Origin: Candidatus Binatia bacterium
GTDB taxonomy: Bacteria > Desulfobacterota > Binatia > HRBIN30
Assembly (NCBI GenBank): GCA_023150935.1
Contig: JAKLJW010000046.1
Coordinates: forward strand, 1 to 35,051
Direction of reading: 5' to 3'
Length of the DNA stretch: 35,051 nt
The notes below the pieces were generated by a model. That model saw nothing but the letters and a program-made list of their open reading frames with translations, had not been told where the DNA came from and did not search any database. A program made the position numbers and the translations under genes. Positions 6,718-15,275 of this stretch are shown in pieces (the first letter of the stretch is position 1; each line of letters begins with the position of its first letter).

Positions 6718-9030
6718 ATGGTCCGACTACTGTTCATCAACCCACCGCTCGTACTCGATGACGATTTCATCGATTACCCGTACTTCGCCAATCACGGCCT
6801 GCTGTGCTGTGCCGGTGCGGCGGCCCGGGCGGGTGCCGCGGTCGAGGTCTACGACGCCTTTGCGCTGCCTTCGTCGGGACGGTACCGCCGCTCGGATGGC
6901 GGCTTCGTCCTCGGGGTACCGCACGCCGACTTCGCGGCAACGTTGCCTTCCGGCGCCTACGATGTCGTCGTGTTGGGCGCGCCGGTGTTCCTGCGCATCG
7001 AGGCCGCGTACCCGGAGACCGATGCTCTGATCGCAACCCTGCGGGCCCGGTATCCGCGCGCGGTCTTCGTGCTCACCGACGCCTACGTCGGCGGCCAACA
7101 CTACGTCGACTACGACGGCGCCGCGGTCCTGCGCCGCTACCCGCAGTTGGACGCGATCGTGAAGTACCCCGGCGGCCGCCGCTTCGGCGACCCCGAGTAT
7201 ATCGCCACCCTGGGTGGGAGTCGGCACGTGTTAACCGACGCCGGCGAACGCGCTGCTGGTCCTTTGCAGGCGTTCTATTTCGTCGACGGAATCGATCTCG
7301 TTCACTACGACCGTTTCCTGGACCGCTGTTTCGGCGACGGACTGTGGGAGAACACCTTCGGTATCGGCCCCGGCACACGGCCGATCGTGACCAGCACGGG
7401 CTGTCCGCACCGCTGCATCTTCTGCACCAGCAACCCGGGCTGGCGGCAGAGCGGGCGCAAGCTCTACGAACCGGTACCGCTATCGCATCTGCGGCACTGG
7501 GCCTTCCTGCTCCGCAACGTGTTCGGAGCGCACAAGCTCATCGTCCTCGACGAGATGGTCAACGTCAGACCGGACTTCGAGGCCATGTTACAGGCGTTCA
7601 ACGATCTCGACCTGACCTACGACTTCCCCAACGGGGTGCGCGCGGATCACCTCAGCCGTGAAGCGGTTGCACTGATGCAGGGACGCGTATCCATGCTGAG
7701 CGTCTCGGCGGAGAGCGCAAGTCAGACCGATCTCGACGGCCCGATCGGCAAGAAGCAGAAACTCGACGCCATCGACCGGGTTGCGGCCTGGTGTCGGGAA
7801 CTCGGCGTACCGCTGATGGCGCACTACATCATCGGCTTCCCCTGGGAGACGCCGGCTCACGTCAGCGGCACGCTGGCGATGGCCTGGGATCTGTACGAAC
7901 GCCACGGGGTGTGGCCGTCGGTGCAGTTCGCCACGCCGATTCGTGGCACGGCGCTGCACGAGCAGTGCGTGGCACTCGGCCTGATCCCACCCGACGGGGT
8001 CGATCTCAAGGATGGGGCGCTCTTCCAGCATCGCCCGTGCTTCGACCCGCCCGGTTGTCCACCCGATTACGTCCGCCGTGCGCGCACCGCCTTCGACATG
8101 AAGCTTTCCGCGCGCGCCGCCCGTAAGCTCATCGTCAACATCACTTACGCCTGCGGCAATCGGTGCGTGTTCTGCGCCACCGGCGATCGCATTACGGCCA
8201 TGCTCGGCTGGGACAAGATCGAGGCCGTGCTCCATGAACACCGGGCGGGCGGGACCGAACATCTCGACATCGACGGCGGCGAACCCACCCTGCATCCCCG
8301 CCTCATCGACGCCGTGACCCTGGCTCGCCGCCTCGGTTACCGCTCGATCAACGTCACCACCAACGGGCGCATGCTGCGCGATGCGGCCTTCACTCGACGG
8401 CTGTTCGACAGCGGCATCACCCACCTGCTGATTTCCCTCCACGGCGCCACCGCCGACGTGCACGAGGCGGCCACGGCGGCTCCGGAAAGCTTCGAGCAGA
8501 CGATGAGCGGCATCGACAACGCCATGGCGCTGCGCCCCGCCGATGTGCCCGTGGGCCTGAACGTCACCGTCACGCGCTGCAACGTCGACCATCTCGTGCC
8601 GCTGGCCGCCCTCGCCGTCGCCAGGGGTTTCTACAAGATCAACCTCCAGCTCACGACCCCGTTCGGGCGGGCCTACGAGGAGGTGGCACCGCCACTCGAA
8701 GAGGCGGCCCGGGCCGTGATGGACGTCATCGACCGCTACTCGAAGGCGATCGACATCGCGATTATCAACGCTCAGTTCTGCGCCTTCCCCGGCTACGAGC
8801 AATACGTCGCCGCCGACCTCCAGAAACTGGGCCGGACGATGATTTTCGCCGCCGACCCGCGCTTCCCCGAGCAGGTCAACCTGTACGAGTGGCTGAGTGC
8901 CCGCCGCGAAAAACGCGCGGTCTGCAACGACTGTCCGTGGACAACGGTCTGCGACGGCTTCCAGGTCTTTGCGCAAGAGGAGCCGGACATGCGCATCGAA
9001 CGGGCTCGGCCCGCGATCGCACTGGCGTAG
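6718..9030 (+). CDS. Fusion of B12-type radical SAM and a second radical SAM enzyme
   Basis: 770 aa with two complete rSAM modules. Residues 1-210 resemble a B12-binding-like Rossmann domain (RLLFINPPL; FANHGLLCCAGAAARAGAAV; YDVVVLG; VFVLTDAYVGGQ) with no DxHxxG motif. Next is an Elp3/B12-class rSAM core with C229-C233-C236 (GCPHRCIFCTSNPG), a GVRADHL strand, SAESASQ and IIGFPWET. The second module starts near 465: C479-C483-C486 (CGNRCVFC), DIDGGEPTLHP, TTNGRML, LISLHGATADVHEAAT, FCAFPGYEQYV and CNDCPWTTVCDG. This second module belongs to the same family as the 535-1515 gene. The join lies inside a continuous frame (about 450-475), so one polypeptide would carry two SAM sites and perhaps three Fe-S clusters. 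It starts 2 bp after the upstream stop. The pairing suggests two sequential radical steps on one substrate (inference). Confidence 0.9.
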   Translation: MVRLLFINPPLVLDDDFIDYPYFANHGLLCCAGAAARAGAAVEVYDAFALPSSGRYRRSDGGFVLGVPHADFAATLPSGAYDVVVLGAPVFLRIEAAYPETDALIATLRARYPRAVFVLTDAYVGGQHYVDYDGAAVLRRYPQLDAIVKYPGGRRFGDPEYIATLGGSRHVLTDAGERAAGPLQAFYFVDGIDLVHYDRFLDRCFGDGLWENTFGIGPGTRPIVTSTGCPHRCIFCTSNPGWRQSGRKLYEPVPLSHLRHWAFLLRNVFGAHKLIVLDEMVNVRPDFEAMLQAFNDLDLTYDFPNGVRADHLSREAVALMQGRVSMLSVSAESASQTDLDGPIGKKQKLDAIDRVAAWCRELGVPLMAHYIIGFPWETPAHVSGTLAMAWDLYERHGVWPSVQFATPIRGTALHEQCVALGLIPPDGVDLKDGALFQHRPCFDPPGCPPDYVRRARTAFDMKLSARAARKLIVNITYACGNRCVFCATGDRITAMLGWDKIEAVLHEHRAGGTEHLDIDGGEPTLHPRLIDAVTLARRLGYRSINVTTNGRMLRDAAFTRRLFDSGITHLLISLHGATADVHEAATAAPESFEQTMSGIDNAMALRPADVPVGLNVTVTRCNVDHLVPLAALAVARGFYKINLQLTTPFGRAYEEVAPPLEEAARAVMDVIDRYSKAIDIAIINAQFCAFPGYEQYVAADLQKLGRTMIFAADPRFPEQVNLYEWLSARREKRAVCNDCPWTTVCDGFQVFAQEEPDMRIERARPAIALA

Positions 9031-9033
9031 CCG

Positions 9034-9984
9034 ATGACCACGTTGCAACTGGGTCGAGAAACGGTCGAGTACGCCGATGTCGTCGTCGACGTCATGATCG
9101 GCTACGAGTGCAACGTCCAGTGCGACTACTGCTCGATCACCGACGAGATGCGCCGCGAAAGCTTGCCGACCGCCGCGATTCTGGAGCAGTTGCAGGACGC
9201 CCGGGCGCGCGGCGCCACGCGCGTGAGCTTCGGCGGCGGCGAACCGACGATCCGCCGCGGCCTCTTGCCGCTGGTGCGCTGGTGCCGGGATCGCGGGTTC
9301 ACGTCGATCAAGGTCTCGTCCAACGGCCTGCTCTACGCGTACAGGTGGTTCGCCGAGGAGGCCAGCGACGCCGGCATAGACGACTTCCACATCTCCTTCA
9401 TGGCGCACACGCCGGCGCTCTACGAAAGCATCATGGGTAAGACCGGCGCGCTCGACCTCGTCACCCGGGGCGTGCGGCATCTGACCGCGCTCGGCCACAA
9501 ACCCGTCGGCGATCTCATCGTCAAGAACGACACCTGGGTGCACCTCGCCGACATCGTCGAGCACTGGGCCGCCCTCGGCGTCGAGGTCTTCAACCTGTGG
9601 CTGGTGTCGCTGTCGGATCGCAACCGGGACAACCTGGCCTCGCTGCCGCGGGTCACGGAAATGCGCGACGGCATCTGCGCTGCCTTCGAGCGCGGCCGGC
9701 AACTGGGGGTCGCTGTCCGCTCCCGGCACATCCCGCGCTGCCTGCTGCCGGGATACGAAGATCACATCGCCGATCTGCGCGAGGACAAGGTCCTGGTCGT
9801 CACTCCGCGCACTTCGTTCGCGCTCTGGGAGTCGCGGATTTCCCCGAACGCCTACGCCGAGAAGTGCGCCCCCTGCCGTCACATGCACGACATCTGCCTC
9901 GGGGTGCGCGGCGATTATCTCGAACGCTACGGCGACGACGAGCTCCGTCCCGACGTCGCCGCGCCGGCGGAAGGACAACCGTGA
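9034..9984 (+). CDS. Radical SAM protein, possible HxsC-position enzyme
   Basis: 316 aa. Cluster motif C26-C30-C33 (CNVQCDYC), FGGGEPTIRR as GGEP motif, SSNGLLY, a divergent signature FMAHTPALYESIMGKTGA, then IPRCLLPGYEDHI and CAPCRHMHDICLG with DYLERYGDDEL (six rather than five residues between the last two cysteines). It lies 3 bp after the previous stop, and its own stop overlaps the GTG of the HxsD-like gene (GTGA). His-Xaa-Ser systems pair two rSAM enzymes, HxsB and HxsC, with HxsD. By position this could be the HxsC counterpart, but its sequence groups with the other locus members rather than showing anything diagnostic for HxsC. Confidence 0.9.
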   Translation: MTTLQLGRETVEYADVVVDVMIGYECNVQCDYCSITDEMRRESLPTAAILEQLQDARARGATRVSFGGGEPTIRRGLLPLVRWCRDRGFTSIKVSSNGLLYAYRWFAEEASDAGIDDFHISFMAHTPALYESIMGKTGALDLVTRGVRHLTALGHKPVGDLIVKNDTWVHLADIVEHWAALGVEVFNLWLVSLSDRNRDNLASLPRVTEMRDGICAAFERGRQLGVAVRSRHIPRCLLPGYEDHIADLREDKVLVVTPRTSFALWESRISPNAYAEKCAPCRHMHDICLGVRGDYLERYGDDELRPDVAAPAEGQP

Positions 9985-10460
9985 GACCGCGGACAGAGAT
10001 CGAAGCATTCGATCCGGGCACGGGCGTCATGACTCTGTCGCTCGATATCGACCTGTACCCGCGCGAGGTGCTTTACGCGGGCGCCTACGTGTTCCTCGAC
10101 CGCGCCTATGTACTGCTCGACCGCGACGGCGAACGCGCCATCGTTCATCTGCGCGCCAAGCAGCCTCTCGACGAACCTACCCTGCGCGCCATGGCGGGCG
10201 AGTTCGAGAACGAACTGCTCGCGCAGGCGTTCAGACACAAGGTGTTCAAGGCTAATCGGTCGATCATCGAGCAGATAACCGGCCTCGCGATCGGTAGCGC
10301 CGCAGGTGCGTGGCCGGGTCCCGAAGCGCATCCCGCCCAATCCCCGGCCGCTCCGCAAGGCCTCGACGATGGCCGCGACTTCCTCGACGACCCGCTGGGT
10401 ATCGCCGCACCGTGGAGCGGCGCCGGACCGCACGGACACGACGATGGCACCGACAACTGA
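9981..10460 (+). CDS. HxsD-like protein with low-complexity C-terminal tail
   Basis: 159 aa. Residues 17-105 resemble HxsD of the His-Xaa-Ser rSAM systems: LYPREVLYAGAYVFLDRAYV, LLDRDGE, IVHLRAK, EFENELLAQAFRHKV and SIIEQITGLAIGSA. The function of HxsD is not established; it is a conserved small partner of HxsB/HxsC. The last ~50 residues form an extension rich in G, D, P, A and H, including GLDDGRDFLDDP and GPHGHDDGTDN, which I do not expect in the family and which might be a modifiable tail (inference). GTG 9981 is chosen because gaagga sits five bases upstream and GTGA overlaps the preceding stop; ATG 10029 is the fallback. It overlaps the next gene by 17 bp. Confidence 0.8.
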   Translation: MRPRTEIEAFDPGTGVMTLSLDIDLYPREVLYAGAYVFLDRAYVLLDRDGERAIVHLRAKQPLDEPTLRAMAGEFENELLAQAFRHKVFKANRSIIEQITGLAIGSAAGAWPGPEAHPAQSPAAPQGLDDGRDFLDDPLGIAAPWSGAGPHGHDDGTDN

Positions 10461-10692
10461 CGCGAACGGCGTAACGGTTCGTTTGCACCGCACGCTCTAC
10501 ACGGAGCCGGCCATCGCGGCGGCGGCCGCCACCTTCGCCGACTTCGCAACCTTCTCCGTGGGCGTCGACGGCGATCATTTCGTCGTCGCCGTCGCCGATA
10601 TCGGCAACGACGTCGAGGGCGACGTCGTTGCCGAGTTCTGCAACTTCGCGCTGGCGAACACCATCGCCGGCACGCTGGTGGAGTCGGCATGA
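10444..10692 (+). CDS. Second small HxsD-like protein
   Basis: 82 aa. A shorter relative of the preceding protein: LHRTLYTEPAIAAAAATFAD, then FSVGVDGDHFVVAVAD and VVAEFCNFALANTI. This is the same order of elements (YxxxAIxxAxxxFxD, a V.V...GD..VV strand pair, EFxNxxL) that defines HxsD, although the tail after EFxNxxL is minimal. Two unequal HxsD-like proteins in tandem suggest a heterodimeric adaptor (inference). It starts 17 bp inside the previous gene, so translation is probably coupled. Its stop TGA overlaps an ATG at 10689 that opens a 13-codon minigene. Confidence 0.72.
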   Translation: MAPTTDANGVTVRLHRTLYTEPAIAAAAATFADFATFSVGVDGDHFVVAVADIGNDVEGDVVAEFCNFALANTIAGTLVESA

Positions 10693-10730
10693 ACCGTGTT
10701 GTCGCCGCGCTGTCGGAGCACACCCGATGA
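10689..10730 (+). CDS. Possible 13-codon minigene linking two genes by ATGA overlaps
   Basis: The frame reads MNRVVAALSEHTR and stops. Its ATG overlaps the stop of the HxsD-like gene (ATGA at 10689-10692) and its stop overlaps the ATG of the HxsB-like gene (ATGA at 10727-10730). A ggag lies five bases before it (10677-10680 region), and another lies eight bases before the 10727 ATG. The arrangement would let ribosomes pass from one gene to the next. It could equally be a very short peptide, or chance. No Cys or Tyr is present; the H-T-R end is not a known precursor motif. Confidence 0.25.
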   Translation: MNRVVAALSEHTR

Positions 10731-12259
10731 ACACACCGGACACGCTGCTGCCGCGGGGCCGGCAGGTAGATTTCACCGCACTGTCGGATCCGGAGCGCTG
10801 GAGACCGGAGTTCGCGGTTCCCTTCAGTCAACGTCGGATCGGCGGCAAGGTGCTGATCGCCAACGACCTGGGCGACTGGCTACTGCTCACGCCAGAGGAG
10901 TTCAGGGATGTCGTCGAGGGTCGACCGTGCCCGGGCGAGCCGCTGTACGAGAAGCTCAAGGCCGCCAACTTCGTCGCCGCGGAGATCGACCTCGCGACCC
11001 AGGCCGGTCGCTGGCGGCGCAAGAAGCAGTACCTGTTCTACGGCCCGACGCTACACGCGTTCGTGCTGACCCATCGTTGCAACCACGGCTGCCAGTACTG
11101 CCACAGCTCGATCGTCGGCATGGACCGCTTCGACACCGACATGCCCGTCGACACCGCGGAGCGCGCCGTCGATATCGCTTTCGAGACCACCGCCGCCGCA
11201 CTCACCATCGAGTTCCAGGGCGGAGAGCCGCTCGCCAACTGGCCGGTGCTGCAGCACGTCGTTGAGTACGCACTGAGGAAGAACGCCGTGGCGAACAAAG
11301 TACTGTCGTTCGCCCTGGTCACGAATCTGTCCTTGATGGACGACGCGAAGCTCGACTACCTGATCGAACATCGGGTCCAATTGTGTACGAGCCTCGACGG
11401 TCCCGCCGACCTGCACAACCGGGTGCGCTTTTTCAAGGACGGCAACAGCCACGCTCTGGTCCGCCACTGGATGAAGACCATCAATGCGCGGTATGCCGAC
11501 CTCGGTCTGGACCCCGAGCACTACCGGGTCGAGGCGCTGCCGACCATTACCCGGCCGGCGCTCACTCGCTGGAAAGAGGTGGTCGACGAGTTCGTCGCGG
11601 TCGGCTGCCGGGCGGTATTCCTGCGCAAGCTGGATCCGTTCGGCTTTGCCGCCCGCAGTGCGAAGACCCTCGGGTACTCGATGGACGAGTTCCTCGAATT
11701 CTATGCCAACGCCGTCGACTACATCATCGCGCTCAACCGGCAGGGGGTGCAGGTGATGGAACGTCACGCCGCAATCATGCTCAACAAGATCCTCACCGAC
11801 GACGAGCCGAACTACCTCGATCTGCGCATCCCCGGCGGTGCCTGCATCGGGCAGGTGGGCTACGCACCCGACGGCAGCATCTATTCCTCGGACGAGGGGC
11901 GCTTTCTCGCCGCGGCCGGCGACCCCCTGTTCAAGATCGGCACCGTCAACGACAGCTACCATAGGCTCATGACCAACGCTTCGACCCGAGCGATGGTCAT
12001 GGCCGGCTTGAACGACGGGCAGCCCGACTGCGTGAGTTGCGTCTACAAGGCCTGGTGCGGCCAGCAGGTGGAATACAACTACAAGACCCAGGGCAGTCTG
12101 CACGGGCACATGCGCGATTCGGTGTGGTGCAAGAAGCACAAGTCGATCTTCGACTACCTCATGCACAAGCTCGAATCGGCAACCGCGGACGACATGGAGA
12201 TGTTCCGGCGCTGGACGACCAACCGCCAGCTCGATCACTTCATCATCCTGTCCGGCTGA
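10727..12259 (+). CDS. HxsB-like radical SAM/SPASM peptide maturase
   Basis: 510 aa. It resembles HxsB, the rSAM maturase of His-Xaa-Ser systems. The N-terminal ~100 residues form a leader/RRE-like region (FAVPFSQRRIGGKVLIAND, LLTPEEF) before C118-C122-C125 (CNHGCQYC). Next come FQGGEPLANWPVL, the HxsB-typical FALVTNLSLMD, CTSLDGPADLHNRVRF, and a SPASM-like end with GGACIGQVGYAPDGSIYSSD (C373) and C435-C438-C444 (PDCVSCVYKAWCGQQVEYNY). These cysteines would bind auxiliary Fe-S clusters. The known family acts on ribosomal peptides; the target here is not visible. A ggag eight bases upstream supports the ATG at 10727. It follows the HxsD-like pair directly, as expected for an Hxs-type module. 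Confidence 0.9.
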   Translation: MNTPDTLLPRGRQVDFTALSDPERWRPEFAVPFSQRRIGGKVLIANDLGDWLLLTPEEFRDVVEGRPCPGEPLYEKLKAANFVAAEIDLATQAGRWRRKKQYLFYGPTLHAFVLTHRCNHGCQYCHSSIVGMDRFDTDMPVDTAERAVDIAFETTAAALTIEFQGGEPLANWPVLQHVVEYALRKNAVANKVLSFALVTNLSLMDDAKLDYLIEHRVQLCTSLDGPADLHNRVRFFKDGNSHALVRHWMKTINARYADLGLDPEHYRVEALPTITRPALTRWKEVVDEFVAVGCRAVFLRKLDPFGFAARSAKTLGYSMDEFLEFYANAVDYIIALNRQGVQVMERHAAIMLNKILTDDEPNYLDLRIPGGACIGQVGYAPDGSIYSSDEGRFLAAAGDPLFKIGTVNDSYHRLMTNASTRAMVMAGLNDGQPDCVSCVYKAWCGQQVEYNYKTQGSLHGHMRDSVWCKKHKSIFDYLMHKLESATADDMEMFRRWTTNRQLDHFIILSG

Positions 12260-12273
12260 GCGAGGGGCGAGAG

Positions 12274-13575
12274 ATGAGCAGCGGTACTGACGAGATTGGC
12301 GGCCACGGCCTGGTTCTGCCTGCGGAGCCGGTCGACGAGCGGCGCGCCGTGGCGGCGGCGTATGCACGCTACCTCGCCTCCTGCTGCCGCATGTTCGTCG
12401 CCGCCGGCGGACAACTCCCGGTGGAACTGCGCGCGGCTCACCGCCGCGCCGCCGAACTGGTGCGCCTGGCGCTGCGGCATGCCCCGGGCGAGTTGCTCGC
12501 GTGTTTCCGTTCGCCGACGATCGGGGCCCCACTGCACTGTCTCGGTTTGCGAGAGGATTTGCCCGCCTTGCGCGCGCGAATCGACCGCGAGGCGGCCACG
12601 ACGATCCCGCAGTTGCTCTTCGAGATGGCGCTGCGGCGCCTCATTCCCGCGGGTCAGGAGGCGGTGTGGGACCACGGCGCGCCGCGTCTGACGTCACTGG
12701 CGATCGGCGGAGAACTGGTGCCGCCGCCGGCGGCCACGGCCCTACGCTTCTCGGCGGAAGGGGTTGTCGCGACCGGCGGCGCGCGGGAGCTGGCGCGGCT
12801 CCCGTTCGATCGCGGCGCGATGACGCAGGCGCTCGACGCCACCCCCGGCTCCGGCTTTCGTGTCGATCGCCGGTTCTGGCCCATCGGCAAGGTCGCTCAT
12901 CTCGCAACCGTCGACCACAACCCGATCGCCACGTTCGAAGCGCACCCCGAAAAGGCCGGCAACCACATCGACCTCGGCGGCCGTTCGCCGGAGGAATGGG
13001 TGACGAGCCTCGACGAATCCTTCTCCCTGATCGAGCGCTTCATGCCGGGCGAGCTGGCCGAGATGAAGCTCCTGCTGCACTTCGTCGTACCGGTGGGCTT
13101 CGACGCCGAGCGGCACCTCTCCGCCTCCTACCGCGAGGCGGTCGGCACGGTTTACCTGACGCTGCACCCCAACGCGATGACGATGACCGAGGCGGTCGTA
13201 CACGAGTTTCAGCACAACAAGCTCAACGTCGCGGCTCACAGCGTCGATTTCCTGCGCAATCCGTTTCATCCCCTTTACAAGAGCCCGGTCAGACCCGACC
13301 CCCGACCGTTATGGGGCATTCTGCTCGCGGTGCACGCCTTTCTGCCGGTCGCGGAGCTGTACCGCCGGATGCGCGCCGCGGCGCACCCGTGGTCCCGGCT
13401 TCCCGATTTCGACCGGCGCCTGCGCGAGATCGACCTGAAGAACCGCGAGGGAATGGAAATGCTGCGCGCCCACGCCGACTTTACGGAGGCCGGACGCACC
13501 CTGTTCGCGGAACTCGAAGCGCTCGAGCCGGCGGCAAGCCGAATTACCTTGACCGGGACGGCGGGGCTGCAATAG
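12274..13575 (+). CDS. HExxH putative peptide-modification protein
   Basis: 433 aa. It carries the zinc-site-like motif VHEFQHNKLN (H310, E311, H314), followed by HPLYKSPVRPDPRPLWGILL and AVHAFLPVAELYRRM. That order (HEFxHxKLN, then RxDPRPL, then xAHxxVAE) matches the HExxH-domain family found fused to or beside rSAM maturases such as FxsB and annotated as putative peptide modification proteins; their reaction is not firmly established. The motif suggests a metal-dependent hydrolase or a modification enzyme. The N-terminal part (about 20-250) is a helical region without known motifs. gagggg upstream of ATG 12274 is a good ribosome-binding site, 14 bp after the HxsB-like stop. It is strong evidence that the locus handles peptides. 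Confidence 0.88.
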   Translation: MSSGTDEIGGHGLVLPAEPVDERRAVAAAYARYLASCCRMFVAAGGQLPVELRAAHRRAAELVRLALRHAPGELLACFRSPTIGAPLHCLGLREDLPALRARIDREAATTIPQLLFEMALRRLIPAGQEAVWDHGAPRLTSLAIGGELVPPPAATALRFSAEGVVATGGARELARLPFDRGAMTQALDATPGSGFRVDRRFWPIGKVAHLATVDHNPIATFEAHPEKAGNHIDLGGRSPEEWVTSLDESFSLIERFMPGELAEMKLLLHFVVPVGFDAERHLSASYREAVGTVYLTLHPNAMTMTEAVVHEFQHNKLNVAAHSVDFLRNPFHPLYKSPVRPDPRPLWGILLAVHAFLPVAELYRRMRAAAHPWSRLPDFDRRLREIDLKNREGMEMLRAHADFTEAGRTLFAELEALEPAASRITLTGTAGLQ

Positions 13576-13621
13576 ACATCGCGCATACGGGTCGGGCATC
13601 GAGAATCGATCGCATGGAGCT

Positions 13622-15253
13622 ATGGGCTTGCAACCTACGGGCCTGAATACCCCTGCACCGTCCGCGTCTTTGCAACCCGAGGAGACGGTTGCGGCGGTGT
13701 TGGCGCGCGCGCGCACGACCGCCCGCGTACTTTTGGTGATCCCGTCGCAGATCAATGTCTACGGGGTGAAGATCAAGCCGGCCTACCCGGCGCTCGGCGT
13801 GATGTGGGTGGCCGCGATGCTCGAACGAGCGGGCCACACCTGCGAGATCGTCGACATGGATGCCGACGGGGTGGATGTCGACGGGGTAATGCGTCGCCTG
13901 GACGAAGGCCGGTTCGAGATCCTCGGCCTGACCGCCGTGACTCCCACGTACCCGCGCGCCCTCGACATCGCCAGGCACGTCAAGGCCCACACCCCACAGG
14001 TGCCCATCATCCTCGGAGGCATTCACGCCACCGTCGCGCCAATGGAGTGTGTCAGAGAGGAGGCGTTCGATTTCGTCGCGGTCGGCGAGGCCGAGATTAC
14101 CGCGGTCGAGCTGGTCGATGCGATTGCGGCCGGAGCAACCGACTTCTCGGGCATCAAGGGATTGGTCTACCGCGGCCGCTCCGGCGCGATCGTTACCACC
14201 GAACCGCGCCCGCTGGTCGCCAACCTCGACGACTATCCGTACCCTGCCATCCACCTGATCAAGAACTTGCGTAACTATGCCCCGCCGGATGCGGTCATGC
14301 TCCCGGCGCCGCCGATCATGGTATCGCGCGGCTGTCCGGGACAGTGCACCTACTGCCAGACCAAGAACATCTTCGGTCGCCGCACGCGCTTCCGCTCGCC
14401 GCACAACGTCATCGGCGAGATCCGGCGCCTGGTGTACGACTACGGCGTGAAGGAGGTCCACTTCCTCGACGACGTACTCACGGCCAATCGGAAGTTCCTG
14501 CGCGGCTTCTGCGACCTGTTGAAACAGGAACCTTACAAACTGCATCTCCAGGTCGCCAACGGTTTGCGCGCGGACATGGTCAACGCGGAAACACTGAGCG
14601 CGCTCAAAGAGGTCGGCCTGCGCAACGTCGGGTTCGGGGTGGAGAGCGGGAACGACCAGGTGCTCGAAATCATCAAGAAGGGCATCGACAAGGACCAGGT
14701 GCGCAAGGCCGTCCGCATCGCCAAGGATGTCGGGCTCGAAACCTGGGGCTTTTTTATCATCGGTTTGCCCGGCGACACCGAGCAGAGTGTTCGCGACACC
14801 ATCGACTTCGCCATCGAGCTCGACCCGAAATACGCCAAGTTCCCGATTCTCAAGCCCTACCCGGGCAGCGAGGCCTACCGGCAGCTCGACGAAAAGGGCC
14901 TCATCGACATCCGCGATTATTCTGCGTACGGCGTCTACACGCCCCCGGTTCATCACCTCGAAGGGCTGTCAAGGGAGCGCATCCTGCAGTTGCACACCGA
15001 GGCCGTGCGCAGCTTCTATCTGCGGCCACGTAAGCTCATCGAGCATTTGCGCGACCTGCGCTCGCTCGGGAAAGTGATCTCGTTCGTGCGCGGCAGCTTC
15101 TTCGTACTGGCGCAGATGTGGCAGGGTAAAGCCGGGCCTCGATCCGGACGCCGGCGAGCCCAAAGGCCGGTGAAGCCGATCTTACCGGACGCAACGCGAA
15201 CCACGGCGGCCGGCGGCGCGCCGGCGCGTGGGTCCGTGATGCCGCGTTCTTGA
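13622..15253 (+). CDS. B12-binding-type radical SAM protein (BchE/HpnJ-like class)
   Basis: 543 aa. Residues 35-200 form a cobalamin-binding-type Rossmann domain: VLLVIPSQINVYGVKIKPAY, LGVMWVAAMLERAGH, ILGLTAVTPTYPRA and IILGGIHATVAP, with the FVAVGEAE strand of the class but no DxHxxG base-off motif. The rSAM core follows: C238-C242-C245 (GCPGQCTYCQTKNIFG), HFLDDVLTANRKFL, NGLRADMVN, FGVESGNDQVLEIIKKG and GFFIIGLPGDTE. Members include BchE, hopanoid enzymes and C-methylases. The sequence does not separate these, so a radical methylase or a ring-forming enzyme are both possible. It lies 46 bp behind the HExxH gene and ends the plus-strand run, 22 bp from the convergent rSAM gene. It lacks the P-x-C ... 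CxxCx5C tail seen elsewhere in the locus. Confidence 0.9.
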   Translation: MGLQPTGLNTPAPSASLQPEETVAAVLARARTTARVLLVIPSQINVYGVKIKPAYPALGVMWVAAMLERAGHTCEIVDMDADGVDVDGVMRRLDEGRFEILGLTAVTPTYPRALDIARHVKAHTPQVPIILGGIHATVAPMECVREEAFDFVAVGEAEITAVELVDAIAAGATDFSGIKGLVYRGRSGAIVTTEPRPLVANLDDYPYPAIHLIKNLRNYAPPDAVMLPAPPIMVSRGCPGQCTYCQTKNIFGRRTRFRSPHNVIGEIRRLVYDYGVKEVHFLDDVLTANRKFLRGFCDLLKQEPYKLHLQVANGLRADMVNAETLSALKEVGLRNVGFGVESGNDQVLEIIKKGIDKDQVRKAVRIAKDVGLETWGFFIIGLPGDTEQSVRDTIDFAIELDPKYAKFPILKPYPGSEAYRQLDEKGLIDIRDYSAYGVYTPPVHHLEGLSRERILQLHTEAVRSFYLRPRKLIEHLRDLRSLGKVISFVRGSFFVLAQMWQGKAGPRSGRRRAQRPVKPILPDATRTTAAGGAPARGSVMPRS

Positions 15254-15275
15254 CGAGACCGAAAGAACTCCGATC

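Noticed and set aside
9981..10692. HxsA-type precursor with His-Xaa-Ser repeats
   Set aside because: Neither small protein has HxS repeats; both fit the HxsD pattern instead.
12257..12300. TGA read-through as selenocysteine at the ends of rSAM genes
   Set aside because: The frames after the TGA stops at 3789, 10460, 12259 and 15253 close quickly or run into the next gene without a conserved extension or an evident SECIS hairpin.
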